DNA from: Cytidiella melzeri
Taxonomy: Eukaryota; Basidiomycota; Agaricomycetes; Polyporales; Irpicaceae
Assembly (NCBI GenBank): GCA_022592445.1
Contig: JABYQR010000222.1
Span: forward strand, 1-64,000
DNA length: 64,000 nt
Reading direction: 5' to 3'
Positions 10,044-20,952 of this stretch are shown here, piece after piece (the stretch's first letter is position 1; each line of letters starts with the position of its first letter). A program made the translations under genes and the position numbers. A model generated the notes under the pieces. The model did not search any database. It was not told the DNA's origin and worked only from the letters and a program-made list of their open reading frames with translations.

Positions 10044-12237
10044 TCATAGTAAGCACATCATACTCAACCTAGGAACAGAATCACGGACCTTGACAAAGAG
10101 TGTCATGGCGTATTGTGGACATATTTTTTCTACAGGCTCTCGACCGGTACCATGCTGCCACTGTGGCGGCGGCAGTGACCCGGCTGGGTGCGCCTCTGGC
10201 GCGAGTGTGAAAGTGTCGAATTCTTGCAGGAGGCGGACAATGAGGAACGTCGCTTCGTTTCGCGCGTAGTTCTGGCCCAAGCACTGTATTACCCACAACG
10301 GTTTCGTTCAATACACAAGTTGTCGAATGAGGATAGGAATGGAATCAACACGTACAATCCTCGGACCACCGCTGAACGGTGTGAAGACCATCGGTTTCTC
10401 TGTGAACCGCGTGAGCCGCTCGTCGAGCCATCGGTCAGGGTCGAATTTGTAAGCGTCGTCACCCCAAAGCGCGGTATTGTGCTGGATAAGCAAGGGAAAG
10501 TACATGAGCACAGTTTTCTCGGGGACGTAGATTGGTGTGGGATCGGGTTCGGTGTAGGTGCCATCCGAGGGCGGGAAAACGACTCCCGACTCGCGGACTT
10601 CGCGGACGTTGATGGGGACGGGGGGAAAGAGGCGGAGAGTCTCGTTTATGACTGCGTGCACTAAGAAATGACAAGTGTTCGGTAGTTGGTTTTGGTTGGA
10701 AAGATAGACAGGAACGAACCATAGCGCATAGACTTTACAGTCTCGAACGTCGGCACACCCGTTTGGCCGCAGTGCTGAAGCACTTCCTCGCGCATTTTCC
10801 GAGCTACATCAGGATACATTGCCATGGCGTAAGTGAGGAATGTGAGCAGGCACGCCGTGGTGTCGCGACTGGCTAGTAGAACGTTCAGCAGCTGGTCGCG
10901 GATGACTTTTGGATCTGTCAACAGAATGATCAGTCCCATCTTGAAAGGAGTGACATTGTCACAGAGCATACCCTCAGTGTTGTCAGCGAGGTAGTGGAGG
11001 AATGTACTGTGCTCTGTGGACGAGCGTACTCCTGCTTCCTTCATCTTTCTCGCGTTCCTAAGCGCGCTATCGACGATAGGGTTCAGGAAGTCGGTAGTGG
11101 CCTTGACATGCGGGTCCATGTCGTCTTTGAACAGTTCAAACACGGGCCAGAAGTACCCACGCCTCGCTCGTTGAGCCACAATTTCCTGCATCGCCTCGAA
11201 AGACTGGGTGAACGTGCCAAATTCATCGTTCGTCGCGGTCCCCTTTGTGCTCATACTTGTTTGGCCTGCGACGGGGAGCGTGCCGTCCAAGGTGTCGAAT
11301 CTGTGACCAAAAAGGAATTCCCCCGCCGAGTCGGCCGTGAAGCGAGCGAACAGATCCTGCGCTTCGATGGCCTGCCCGGTGCGAGATGCGTTTGAGATGA
11401 TGGCGACGGTCTTCTGGGCGTACTTTTCAAAGACGTCAAAGTCGGACGTCCGATCTTTCGCAAAGAAGGGGCGCGCAAGGGCACGATGCTATGGGGAAGC
11501 ATCAGACGAGGTCGCCGGCGCGATACGCGCATTGACGAACCTTCTTCCAGTCCTACGAATGGCGAGGTCAGTACGTGTGGTAGAGCCGAAGATGTGTGGG
11601 CTTCTGATTACCTCGTCATCGCGGTTGAAAATGCCGTCCCCGAGGAACTTTTCCCTGCGAGAAAGGTCAGGGTCGGTATAACAGTTGCAGCGCTGATCTT
11701 ACATGCGTTCTTTCTGTCTGCGACCTCTCCAGAAATGATTGAAACCAGTAGAAAGGACGGTTTTCATGTGCTGTTCGTCCATTGTAATGATCTACAGCCG
11801 AAAATAGATTAGAATTAGAGTGTCGATGCCGGTGACAATGCTTCTATGCGTACAAGATCGGACCAAAGCAACTTGAGGTTCAGGGTGGTGCATTGGTATT
11901 CGTCGAATAAATCGCGGAAAAATGCAGCGGGATACCTGCTTTTTGCTGCTTTGCCGAGTTTGATGAGGACATCGACGTTCCCTGGCCATTTGCCCACGAC
12001 CTCGGTGGGGAGCCTCCCGCCTGCTCGCCTCGCGGCACGAGCCTGGAAATAACCGGTGATCTTTACCCTGGTTAGCCCAACAGCAAACAGCCAGAGGATA
12101 TACGCTGGTGGAGTTGTCCATGGTAAGGATACTCCGTTGTAGTGAATGATGGCCACGAAGAGGATGGAGGGAGTGAGCAGGATGCGGACAAAGTCCCAGA
12201 AGAGACGGAGACGGTATCTGCTGTAGGGGTGGGCCAT
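10044..12237 (-). CDS. cytochrome P450 (CYP63-like)
   Basis: Eight exons: 12237-11854, 11791-11703, 11654-11612, 11552-11541, 11488-10972, 10914-10720, 10660-10356, 10283-10044; total 1785 nt, 594 aa, all phases consistent. Hydrophobic N-terminal segments (ILLTPSILFVAII, YILWLFAVG) anchor it in the ER membrane. Visible motifs: GDGIFNRDDE then DWKKHRALARPFF (C-helix), I-helix LLASRDTTA, ExxR helix NETLRLFPP, FDPDRW, and the heme ligand loop FSGGPRICLG, whose Cys appears only after splicing 10284-10355. Expected role: NADPH-dependent mono-oxygenation. The length and N-terminus suit the CYP63 family of basidiomycetes (alkane, fatty acid and aromatic oxidation), but the family name is my inference. 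Exon 4 is only 12 nt. Confidence 0.93.
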
Positions 12238-14309
12238 TCTGCGCGTCGAAAGTGTGTAAAATGGGGAGGAGGAGAGCAGAGAGTTAGTATAAGTAGTTGC
12301 GGGTGAGATGTGTTGTCAGGCGAGATGTCTCATCGTACATACCGAACGGAGGAGGGAGATCTGTAACAGACCAGTGACAGTGAACCCACCGGCCCTGGTC
12401 GTATCCCATCATGCATCATCGGCCATTCACAACCACCGCTCTTCCGAGACGCCCCCGCTTGCACGACTCTTTAATGCTACTCTCGCCGTCCCTCCGGCGC
12501 ATTCCCTCCTCGCCCCCGTCGCTCTCCCACACAATACTCCGGCCCAACGTCTTCAACTGGCGAGCACTGGTCGGCCGTCCCTGACATAGACGCTCGGGTC
12601 CGGAAGCAGAATTCCCTTACATAGCAGTCCCACGCTGGTCGCAAACAACCACCTCGGCGGCTGAAGAAACATACATATGATACAGCCCTTTGCCGCACAG
12701 TATCATGCGTTGTGTGTCAAGACATTCCTCTATGTTCTTCCGCACAACACAGGGTAAGCACGGTTATTCAGGTGCTCCGTTTGAGATGCGCACATGGCGT
12801 GCTCATCGAACAATGAGGCTCACCCCTGCGGAGTAACGTCCTGGCTACAAAACGGTGCGGGTGTGTTTGCGCGTCATATGATTCATTATTTGTGACAAGC
12901 ATACTGATCTCCCATATCCATGCTGTGACCTGTGTCGCCAGGATATCATGATCGCGGCACGGACCCGTCCCTGTCTACCGGGAAACCTGGGCATGACCCT
13001 TTCTATGCATCTCAGGATCGTCGCCTCAGTATACGGTCCTGCGCCAACTGGGAAGGCTTACTCTCCCTCTCAGGCTTGCCCTATCCAATTTGCGTATGTG
13101 CGTGGTCAAGCTTACCCGCGTCTCACCATCGGTGGCAAGTAAATGCCGACATTGCGAAAACACGAGAAATCTGATAAGTTCCTATCAAGACAGCTCTATC
13201 GCCTTGTCCATGATGGGCTCTATGCGCTACAAACTTCTTGGCTCACACACTGCTGGCATCACTATGTGAACAATTCCTCAGTCCAGTCATTTTGAAGCTA
13301 TTCAGTGGGTACTGGACTGATCTCGCCATAATCTTCTTTAATTGACGAACAATGAGCATGACAGACCAAAGGTGCGTGCGTGACTCCACTAAGCTGACCA
13401 CCCGCAAGGCACCACTGCAGCCGGTAGCTGTGACGTGCTTTGAAACAGTCTCGATGCGGTATACCTCTTGAGGCTAATCCCTGCAGGCGCTATGCACGGC
13501 CAGTATCCACGTTTAACCCGTTTTGTCTCATTCTCGCCAGCTGTTAGCACGACAAGGTCAGTGTCGATTGGCTAGTATGAGACGAGTCGATCGTCACAAG
13601 CTTTTGAGTAGCTCATTGGATACATGAGCAGTAGGCGTTGCAGAAAGCCTGGACACCAACGCTTCGAACATCGGTGCTGAAATTTGTCCGTGAACATCTC
13701 ACGCTTACCTCCAGATGAAATGGCTGATTTATACAAGGCGCGGACGATTTACCAGCGTGACCACAACACCTTCCATTTTTGGGTCGAGCACGAGCAAACT
13801 AGAGTACACAACGCGCTTCGGCATCGACACCTGAAATGGATACGAATCGTTATGGGAATGTTGTTGGCCAGTCTCAATTCGAAGCGAGAGAAACAGTATA
13901 TCGCAAGTCTAATACTATTTTCCTTCGTAATGGCTAATATGTCATACATATCACCGTCTATTGTACACACACACACATCAGCGCGTGTAGTACTATGACG
14001 CCTAGTGAATAATCCAAAGCATTTCGATGATATCCGTTCCTGTCATCTCCTCAGTATGTGCTGACTTCTTCCCTCGGCCTCTGATTCTCTCCGACAAGGA
14101 TTGGAGGAGTAGTCACCACCTGTCTCACGGCCCACCACCAGATATCCGTCCACTACGCCGCAGTTATCATTCCTTCCTGTCTTTGTAACGCTAAAATTCA
14201 CCGTCGTCGTCGACATGGCACTCAAAATCTTCACTTTCCAACGCCCAGGACGCCGCGACGCCACCGCCACCGCGTAATCCACCATCGTCGCCACCGTCAT
14301 GATCCGTCA
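12238..14309. other. intergenic, only short unsupported ORFs
   Basis: Upstream region of the P450 (12238 to about 12700, pyrimidine-rich stretches) followed by 1.6 kb without a convincing gene. Short open frames at 12932-13174, 13684-13998 (plus) and 14043-14300 (minus) lack domains, conserved-looking sequence or clean splice pairs. I see no repeats or RNA genes. Confidence 0.4.
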
Positions 14310-14509
14310 CGGTTAATTATCCGATCAGGAACCGAGTCTGGAAGAACATGGGTCAAAAGAGGGATTCACATAGTATATACATACTGCCTCCTCCTCAAAA
14401 GATAGTGATTTGTCCCAGTCGTGAATCAACCCGTCCATCGGCGACACCGACGCGTAAACTTTCGATCACTCCGGAGTTCGCATACTTGCAGGACTGAGAT
14501 GAACGCGGA

Positions 14510-14806
14510 TCAACTTCGCGTCTGAGAGTTGCTGTATGACCATGGGGACGGTAGGATTGGTGAGCCGACATTTGCAGGTCGGAAAATATGGACGATTGGA
14601 CGCGTCTGAGCGCCTGGACTTCTAAAAGAGCAATATTTACAAAGCAATTGGTTAATCAGCATGACGGTCAGAATGTAGAAGGATGTACGATACCTAGGCC
14701 GTAAGATGGACCCGTAATCGTGGCGGGTGCATAGAATGGAAGTGGCGAAAAAAGCCTGCCTCGGAGGAATCACGACACTCCGACGCCGCTCCGGACGCTC
14801 GCCCAA
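14510..14806 (-). CDS. possible small gene, function unknown
   Basis: A minus-strand Met at 14806 opens a basic N-terminus (MGERPERRRSVVIPPRQAFF). A good donor (AG/GTATCG) and an acceptor preceded by a CTGATTAAC-like branch site and CTTTTAG would remove about 72 nt, joining to a frame ending at 14510. The spliced protein would be only about 75 aa. No domain is recognised. It may be a chance ORF; the sole support is the well-formed intron. Confidence 0.22.
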   Translation of the reverse strand: MGERPERRRSVVIPPRQAFFATSILCTRHDYGSILRPRYRTSFYILTVMLINQLLCKYCSFRSPGAQTRPIVHIFRPANVGSPILPSPWSYSNSQTRS

Positions 14807-15084
14807 ATGCTGACCGCTTTAGGAGCGTGTTCTCCAAGTTTTCCTGGATTCCATGCCGCCGTCGGGTCTTCATGAAAACTTGCGGCTACGGGTACGCGGC
14901 ATGCGTATTCAAGCAGCAATTCAAGTCATGCGTGCTGCGGTCGGACTTTGAGTATCACCGACGGGGATGTTCAGCCCGCCTCAAGGAACAGGCGTGCTGC
15001 TGAGAGTAATAAATACGCACTGCATATATATGTAATAACATAAGCCTGCTAATAGTCAGTATATGTTCCAATGTACTGCTGTTT

Positions 15085-15800
15085 GTTTATTCTGCATACG
15101 AAACCACCACCTTTACTCTCCCAGAGACTCTACGCGTCTTGATCGCAGGAGCTTGTTCAGCCACGCCGTCTTCCTCAGTATCAGCTGTTAAACGTTTGCG
15201 ATTAGTGCTGGTGGAAGCCTTGGAGGGAGCAGCAGCTGATGTCATTCAATATGTGATAGAATGACTTGGGTATATGCGTGTATGTGTAAGCATCAACGCA
15301 TAGGTTGGCAGCTCCTTTGCTTCAGAGGTCTCAGCTTCCTTTTCTTCTTCGGATGTAGACCCTGGAGCTGTCTTGACCATCTTCGCGCCCGAGGCTTTAG
15401 GCCTAGCCGCCGCTACAAAATTGCCGTCAGCATCGCATATCATGCACACAGATAAAGTCGCATACCGCGAGGTTTTTTAGCGGGAGGCTCGGGCATTGGA
15501 ATGAGACGATTCTCACAGTAATCTTCCAGTTTTTTTCTCCGTCAGGCTTTCGAGATGTACGTTGCGTTTATTTGTTGTCAGTCATCCCAGTTATTCCGAA
15601 GACTCGCTGGCTGGGCTCACCGTGCAATACACTTTGGGGCCTATGCCGTTGAGATTCTTCAGCTATAACGGCTGCTCATATTTGATTTCACAACACCCAA
15701 GGGAACGTATTCCGTTTTCGTAGCCGGTCGAGCGAGGAGGTGCGCCGCGAGTTGAAAAATTGAGGAAAGCTGATACCATGACATTAATGATTATGAGCAC
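15085..15800 (-). pseudogene. broken minus-strand gene with charged, Lys/Ala-rich C-terminus
   Basis: Exon-like pieces on the minus strand: near 15660-15620 (LNGIGPKVYCT, ending at a GTGAGC donor), 15560-15465 (LEDYCENRLIPMPEPPAKK), 15413-15310 (ARPKASGAKMVKTAPGSTS, acidic tail) and 15240-15085 (NRKRLTADTEEDG..KTRRVSG, stop near 15095). One intron (GTATGC..TTGTAG, 15466 down to about 15414) is clean. Frames do not join around an A7 run near 15534: one more A would continue PDGEKK into LEDYCENR. The intron between the last two pieces is also out of phase. It is either a decayed gene or a gene with an assembly indel. Family not recognised. Confidence 0.4.
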
Positions 15801-16090
15801 GATTTTATCCGTTTACTTGCCTTTGATCCATTTCAAAAAGAGAGGATTGGCATATTTTACCATTGTTTTTGACAGCAGCAAATAGTCAGTCGCTTGGGTG
15901 ACAATTGACGGTCGTGTTTTATCACGTGGCTGTGACGTCACGCGTTTGAACTTTGATCTCGAGCTTGCGATAAACTCGCTGAAGCGTGAGTACTTTTGGC
16001 CTTCGGCACTCCGAGTCGCCGTAAAGGAGCTGGGTGAGAGGATTGAGAGACTTGGACAGCCACATCCATCTGATATACCACATATTGCCT

Positions 16091-16986
16091 ATGACCTCTA
16101 TTCTCAGCGCAGTAACCAACGCAGCCCATGCCACTGCAGCTAACCTGCTGTCGTCTGCGGAGATCCAGCCAGGTCTGTACTCAACGACTTCACACACGGT
16201 TCGCTTGATTTCTTGGCTGGCTATATGCTAATCTTTTTAATCTGGCACGAATCCTCTATCGTGTCTTCGTCCATAGGTGGAACGATTCCTACTACTGTGA
16301 ATGTCAAGGAGGATTCCGCGGACAAGCCTTTCAATTTCGAGGGTATCGCTGGCAAAAATATCTTCGTACGTTTCGAATCTTCAGGGAATACTACCTCACA
16401 GTCTGGACACAATAATTTGTCTGCGTCCTGGTTAGGTCGGAGTCCCAGGCGCATTCACTGGTACCTGCTCACGCCAGATCCCAGGATACATCGAAGCCTA
16501 CAAGCAATTCCAAGAAAAAGGCATCTCTAACATATACGTCGTAGCTGTGAACGATGTCTTTGTAATGAAGTGAGAACATTTCTTTACCTTGTCGTTTTTT
16601 GTTGTCGACCGGACGTTCATGCTTTTGCAGGGCATGGAAAGACTCTATGGCTGCTGCCGGAACTCGTGCGTACCGCCCGAACTAGTTACTTCATAGCTCA
16701 TCCATCCAGCATGCATCATCCTCTGCAGCCATTCACTTTATCGCCGATGACTCTGGTGCCTTCTGCGGAGCTCTCGGCATGCTCTTCGATGCCACTGGGC
16801 GTTTGGGCTCCCCTCGTGCCAAGGTCTGCTTTCTCACCGATGGCAACCCAAATCGCAATTGCTGACAATCATACCTAGCGGTTCGTTCTGATCACAAACG
16901 GTGACAGTGTCGAGACTGTGATCGTCGAGCCTCGCACTGGCGAACTCACCGTCACTGGTGCTGATAAGGTTCTATCTCTTTTGTAG
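16091..16986 (+). CDS. peroxiredoxin, atypical 2-Cys / PRX5-type
   Basis: Six exons: 16091-16172, 16277-16365, 16436-16569, 16631-16665, 16729-16823, 16879-16986; 543 nt, 180 aa, phases consistent. It reduces hydrogen peroxide and organic peroxides using thioredoxin or glutathione. The peroxidatic loop PGAFTGTCSRQIPGY carries the P-x3-T-x2-C motif of the PRX5/AhpC-TSA redoxin family, encoded at the start of exon 3; FCGALGMLF further on holds a second Cys that could resolve. The N-terminal 28 residues (MTSILSAVTNAAHATAANLL) are uncharged and Ala-rich, compatible with an organelle presequence, while the mature start GGTIPTTVNV fits the family. The tail LSLL is not a canonical peroxisomal signal. 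Confidence 0.92.
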
Positions 16987-17255
16987 GTTCAGCACTAAGT
17001 ACAGTCGATAGGAAGGAAGTGTACTATAGCATGAGAACGGGCAATCACAGCTTATGGTAAGCCGTGAGGATCCTATTGGTTTCCGAATGCAGGAGCGGGC
17101 AGTTCCTGCCAGAGAAACGCCGATGTGGTGTCAAGCTCACGCCCCACTAACGGTACGGGTTCAGGTTGAACACAACAGATCAGCGTCTTCAGCATGTTGC
17201 TTTATATCTACAGAGACAAACTAGCTAGGTCAATCTAGTAGCAGCGAGTCTGCTT
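16987..17255. other. convergent 3' region
   Basis: Short spacer between the 3' ends of the peroxiredoxin and 2-hydroxyacid dehydrogenase genes. No feature recognised. Confidence 0.5.
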
Positions 17256-18559
17256 TCAGTACCCTCGCTCTCTACTAACGACGTTCAACAAGCTCTTCCC
17301 TTCCTGATAGCACTGGACATTCACAATAAGGATATCAACCACACGATCATAGTAACCCGCCGCAAATCCGCAAAGATGTGGCGTGATGATCACGTTCTTC
17401 CGCCCATAGAGTGTATGACGATCCGGAAGAGGCTCAGGATCAGTGACGTCCAGAGAAGCCCCGGCGATCCTCCCTTCGTCGAGAGCAGCAACAAGCGCAT
17501 CGGTGTCAATAGCGTCTCCTCTGCCGACATTGACAACTATGGCGGAGTTTTTGAGGTGAGCTATGGTTTTTGCGTTGAGAATCTTGTATGTGGATGGGGT
17601 AGATGGGAGAGACATTAAGATGACGTCGGATTGCGAGAGAAATGTGGCGAGAGATGAAGGGTCAGTCGTTGAATACCACGCGGACGGAATACTACGAAGA
17701 GGAACCAAGTCAGGCCTTGAGGTCACTGGGCGCAGAGAAGATGGATGCTTACCTTCCATCTGGATCACCGAACCCTGGGATGATGTACCCATCTTGCGGC
17801 CTTTTGGTTCCTGACGAGGTTGCAGCAATAATATTTGCCCCGAATGCTTTGGCCAGTCGGGCAGCTTCTCTTCCGATCTGCCCAAGTTTAAGTCAACAAG
17901 CGAGTCTACAGCAGCCCGCCTGACTATAGAGAGTTATAGCCACATACATGCCCATATCCCAAGAAGCCGACTGTCTGACTGCAGAGCTCCCTGTGACCGA
18001 ACTGCTCGCCGAGCATTTCAGTACGGCTTCCCCATCGTTTCTCAACCTAGGTAAAGTCAGATCTTGTGAGCCTGAGATGTGGGTATCAATGACTGACATA
18101 GGAGGTCACAATCTGTTCCTGCAGATGATGGAACAGTGCTAGAGTGGTCGCAATGAAATGCTTGGGGACACCATGGTCAGCTGCAGTATTCCCTTGGCAT
18201 TGATGATGTAGAGCACTCACTTGCGGAATAGCAGTTGTATGTACACCCGACGCAGAGCAAATGGTGAGATGCTTCGAGTCAGGGTCCTTTAGGAGCGGAC
18301 TAGCTAGCACCAGCTCGCTACCTGCACTCGTCAGCTGTATAAACTTCAATCTAGGGACATGACTAGCGCTCTGGATTGTGTTGATGGGATACCCGTATAT
18401 GACATCTGCCTTAGCGTACTGCTCGTCGGTCACTGGTGTATCAGTGCTTCCGATGTAAGTGATTGTGGTGAAGTGGGCTGACAGACGTTCGCGTGCTGCT
18501 TCGCTGAAGGGAACACCGATGATTAGTAAATTGGAGAGTTGGTTAGGGTCTGTTGGCAT
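17256..18559 (-). CDS. D-isomer-specific 2-hydroxyacid dehydrogenase
   Basis: Five exons: 18559-18221, 18160-18110, 18046-17948, 17877-17753, 17691-17256; 1050 nt, 349 aa. It is an NAD(P)-dependent cytosolic oxidoreductase that interconverts 2-keto and D-2-hydroxy acids (glyoxylate/hydroxypyruvate-like; exact substrate unknown). The Rossmann motif GYGHIGREAA is formed across the 17878-17947 intron. Catalytic residues are visible: Arg in VVNVGRGDAI, Glu in DPEPLP, His in TPHLCG. The start at MPTDPNQLSN is preferred over an upstream in-frame Met because it fits the family length. An apparent 36-40 nt intron near 18200 was rejected: the acceptor at 18161 gives a 60-nt intron and restores IPQHFIATTLALFHH. 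Confidence 0.92.
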
Positions 18560-19330
18560 TGTCCTAGTAAGGTTTGAACGGGTTATGTGAATTGGTATCG
18601 TCAAATGAAAGAAGCTCACATGTACTTACGCCTGGTTAAAATACTCTGAGCTCGTAGCGGAAGGGCTGATACATATCCTCCCAGTTTGACGGGCCTTTTA
18701 TACTGTAAATCACCGCTGCTAATCAAGACAATCGGACTTTTTATCGCATAGCAAAAAATCTATGCAGTACCCCAAACACCACGAATGATCGGTCAGTATG
18801 ACAACTGGGCACAGCTGTGGTAGGCTAACCAATTGCAAAAACCTCTAAAAATGAGGCGGTGTTGGCAAAGCTGTCTGGTTACCACTCAAGTCGTTGGCAA
18901 TGCTTGGATTTGATGATTCCGTACCTCCCACACTTCCTGTCGAGTGGCGGCCTACGGCCTTCGTGTGAGACGAGACCAGTGTCAACAGTGTCCGATCGGA
19001 TGGGGGCTTGAAGGTGTCTCAGTATTCTACGGACCTAAACAGCGCGATTTTGGTTGCATCGTACGAATACCGAGTGCAGCCGACATTACCCCAACAGCAT
19101 CGGCAGAGCGCGAAGTCGAAGAAAGTACCAGAAGGAAAGAGCCAAATGACTTTGGAATGATCTCCACAGTGAGTAGACAAAGCCCGAGTGATTTGACTAG
19201 TGTTTCCGGCTCAACTGATTGTTGGTACAGTACGCTAGGGTACATGTCAATAATCACAACGCGCCGTAGCACACTAATGACTCCGATATAACATACGGCT
19301 GGCCGGATGGAGGATATCTGCCAAGACAGT
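18560..19330. other. spacer; includes possible aberrant 3' extension of Eaf3
   Basis: Region upstream of the dehydrogenase and downstream of Eaf3. If the frameshift in the last Eaf3 exon is real, that reading frame continues to a stop at 19027 and adds about 115 non-conserved residues. No independent gene is recognised; an open plus-strand frame at 18944-19291 has no supporting feature. Confidence 0.4.
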
Positions 19331-20705
19331 TCATGAGCGGGATATATTTTGATATTGCACGGACGCAGAGTCGTATTCCACAACGAATATTCGATTCTTT
19401 TCTTGCAGCATCCACCTACAGCAACAAGTGTTCAGTGCATTTCGCGTACTATTCAGGATGCTACTCACGCCATGAGCTCATTTACGTAATCTCGAACAAT
19501 GCCAACGCTCTCTGGATCCATAGTCGATGTTGCCACCATCGCTGGCATGCTCACTGCATGGATGTTAGTGTGATATATGCTCGACAGAATGACTGACATA
19601 CCAAGCATCCTCAATAGGTGTTCGGCGCCGTACACAGCACTCATGTCCTTCTCTTGCCCCACTATCACTGTCTGCCCAGTCACGTATTGTCTTCGAATTT
19701 CTGCAAACTGGGGTCTCTCGAAGCGATACAACAGGTTGGCACCTAGAGCGCGATCGAAATAAGTCTGTAATCCAGCAATAACAGTGGGCAGAACAATCTT
19801 TGGATCGCGTAGTCTGCATGAGAAGTCACGGGGATAGAGTAAATCAGTCAAAAGCATGAGAACCATGTGGGGACACGTACGTCGTCTTCGGGTCATTGAG
19901 GACATGTTGTTCGAATTCCTTCAGTAGCTCTATCACGTTGGGCGACCTAGGTAGTGGTACAAGCTATATCATTCAAATGTTAGGCGAGTATGTGTAGTCT
20001 GTAGACCACGACTTGCCTGATTGTTCTTCGTGACAGCCTCCCAGTCATCGACCAAGAGAACCTTCAGGGTCTCCGGTACGTTGAGCTTCATTTCCGGCTT
20101 TTTCGACAGGTCATCCTGGCAAAAGTGCTTGTTAACACAGTTCTCGACTATAGTAATATATGCACCAGGATAAGTCTATAACACTCACTTCGTCCCGTCC
20201 TCGTTTGACTCCTCGACCATCCTTTCTGCCTGTGATACCCCGCCCAGCATCCTTCTTCCTGTAACGTACACGCATATAAGCTGTTATATGACCAATACAA
20301 GGCAATTCTTACTCACCCGACACCTTTAACATGCGACCCTGAGCCAGAAGCCGAAGAAGACAGTGCTGCATTCGCCGCAGCATTCGCTTGCTGGAGCGTC
20401 TTTTGCAGGTTAAGGTTGGATTCAGAGAATTTGAGCAACCTGGTGGGATGCACCCATTCGTCCCACCTGGCCACCTGACTTTAGTTTAGCTGGATAAAAC
20501 GAAGTCTTCAAACTCACGTCTGCTTCCACCCCTTGTAATGTACGAAGAAATGAGGCCCAAGGTCACCGTTCTTCGTATTGGACTCGTCCCAGTGCTCCGA
20601 CTTTAGGATTTTAGCCTCGTAGACAAGAGGACCGTGGTAGCATAGAACACGCTCGTTTATTGAAAAAGAGGCGGGCGGCGTACTGGCTGTCAAATTTGTG
20701 GCCAT
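19331..20705 (-). CDS. eaf3: Eaf3/MRG15-type chromodomain protein, 3'-end frameshift
   Basis: Exons: 20705-20518, 20466-20317, 20258-20189, 20115-20017, 19963-19881, 19813-19602, 19553-19469, 19417-19331. The N-terminal chromo barrel (INERVLCYHGPLVYEAKIL, HYKGWKQTWDEWV) reads methylated H3K36; a Lys/Arg/Gly linker and the MRG domain follow (VDDWEAVTKNNQLVPLP, LGANLLYRFERPQFAEI, MVATSTMDPESVG), which scaffolds NuA4 acetyltransferase and Rpd3S deacetylase complexes in the nucleus. The intron 19964-20016 begins GCAAGT (GC-AG type). In the last exon the expected end EYDSASVQYQNISRS with stop at 19331 is present, but two extra bases (TG in a GTGTG run near 19381) put it out of frame with WMLQEKNRIF. 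The start follows the conserved domain edge. Confidence 0.88.
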
Positions 20706-20952
20706 GAACTTGAAGTCCAGGGGCCAAGTCGTGTTATATGCTGCGCCTCGACCCTCGGGCATACCATATAAGTTACGCCACGTGATCGTGCCGTTTCGCG
20801 TTTTCGCGACTTGGCCGCGTTGTTTGTACAGGACCAAGTGAGACAACGCCGTGACGATAAGCTGATTATTGTTCTGCTACTGATAGGCTGTTCATGTGCC
20901 AGTACTGCCGTATCATACTATTCCTCCGAGTCAAATGTCCATACACTGGATT

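Noticed and set aside
13684..13998. 104-aa plus-strand ORF as a gene
   Set aside because: No ATG at its start, no domain, no splice signals, and the opposite strand is equally open.
18181..18220. A 36-40 nt intron in the 2-hydroxyacid dehydrogenase
   Set aside because: Too short and out of frame; the acceptor at 18161 gives a normal 60-nt intron and the conserved sequence.
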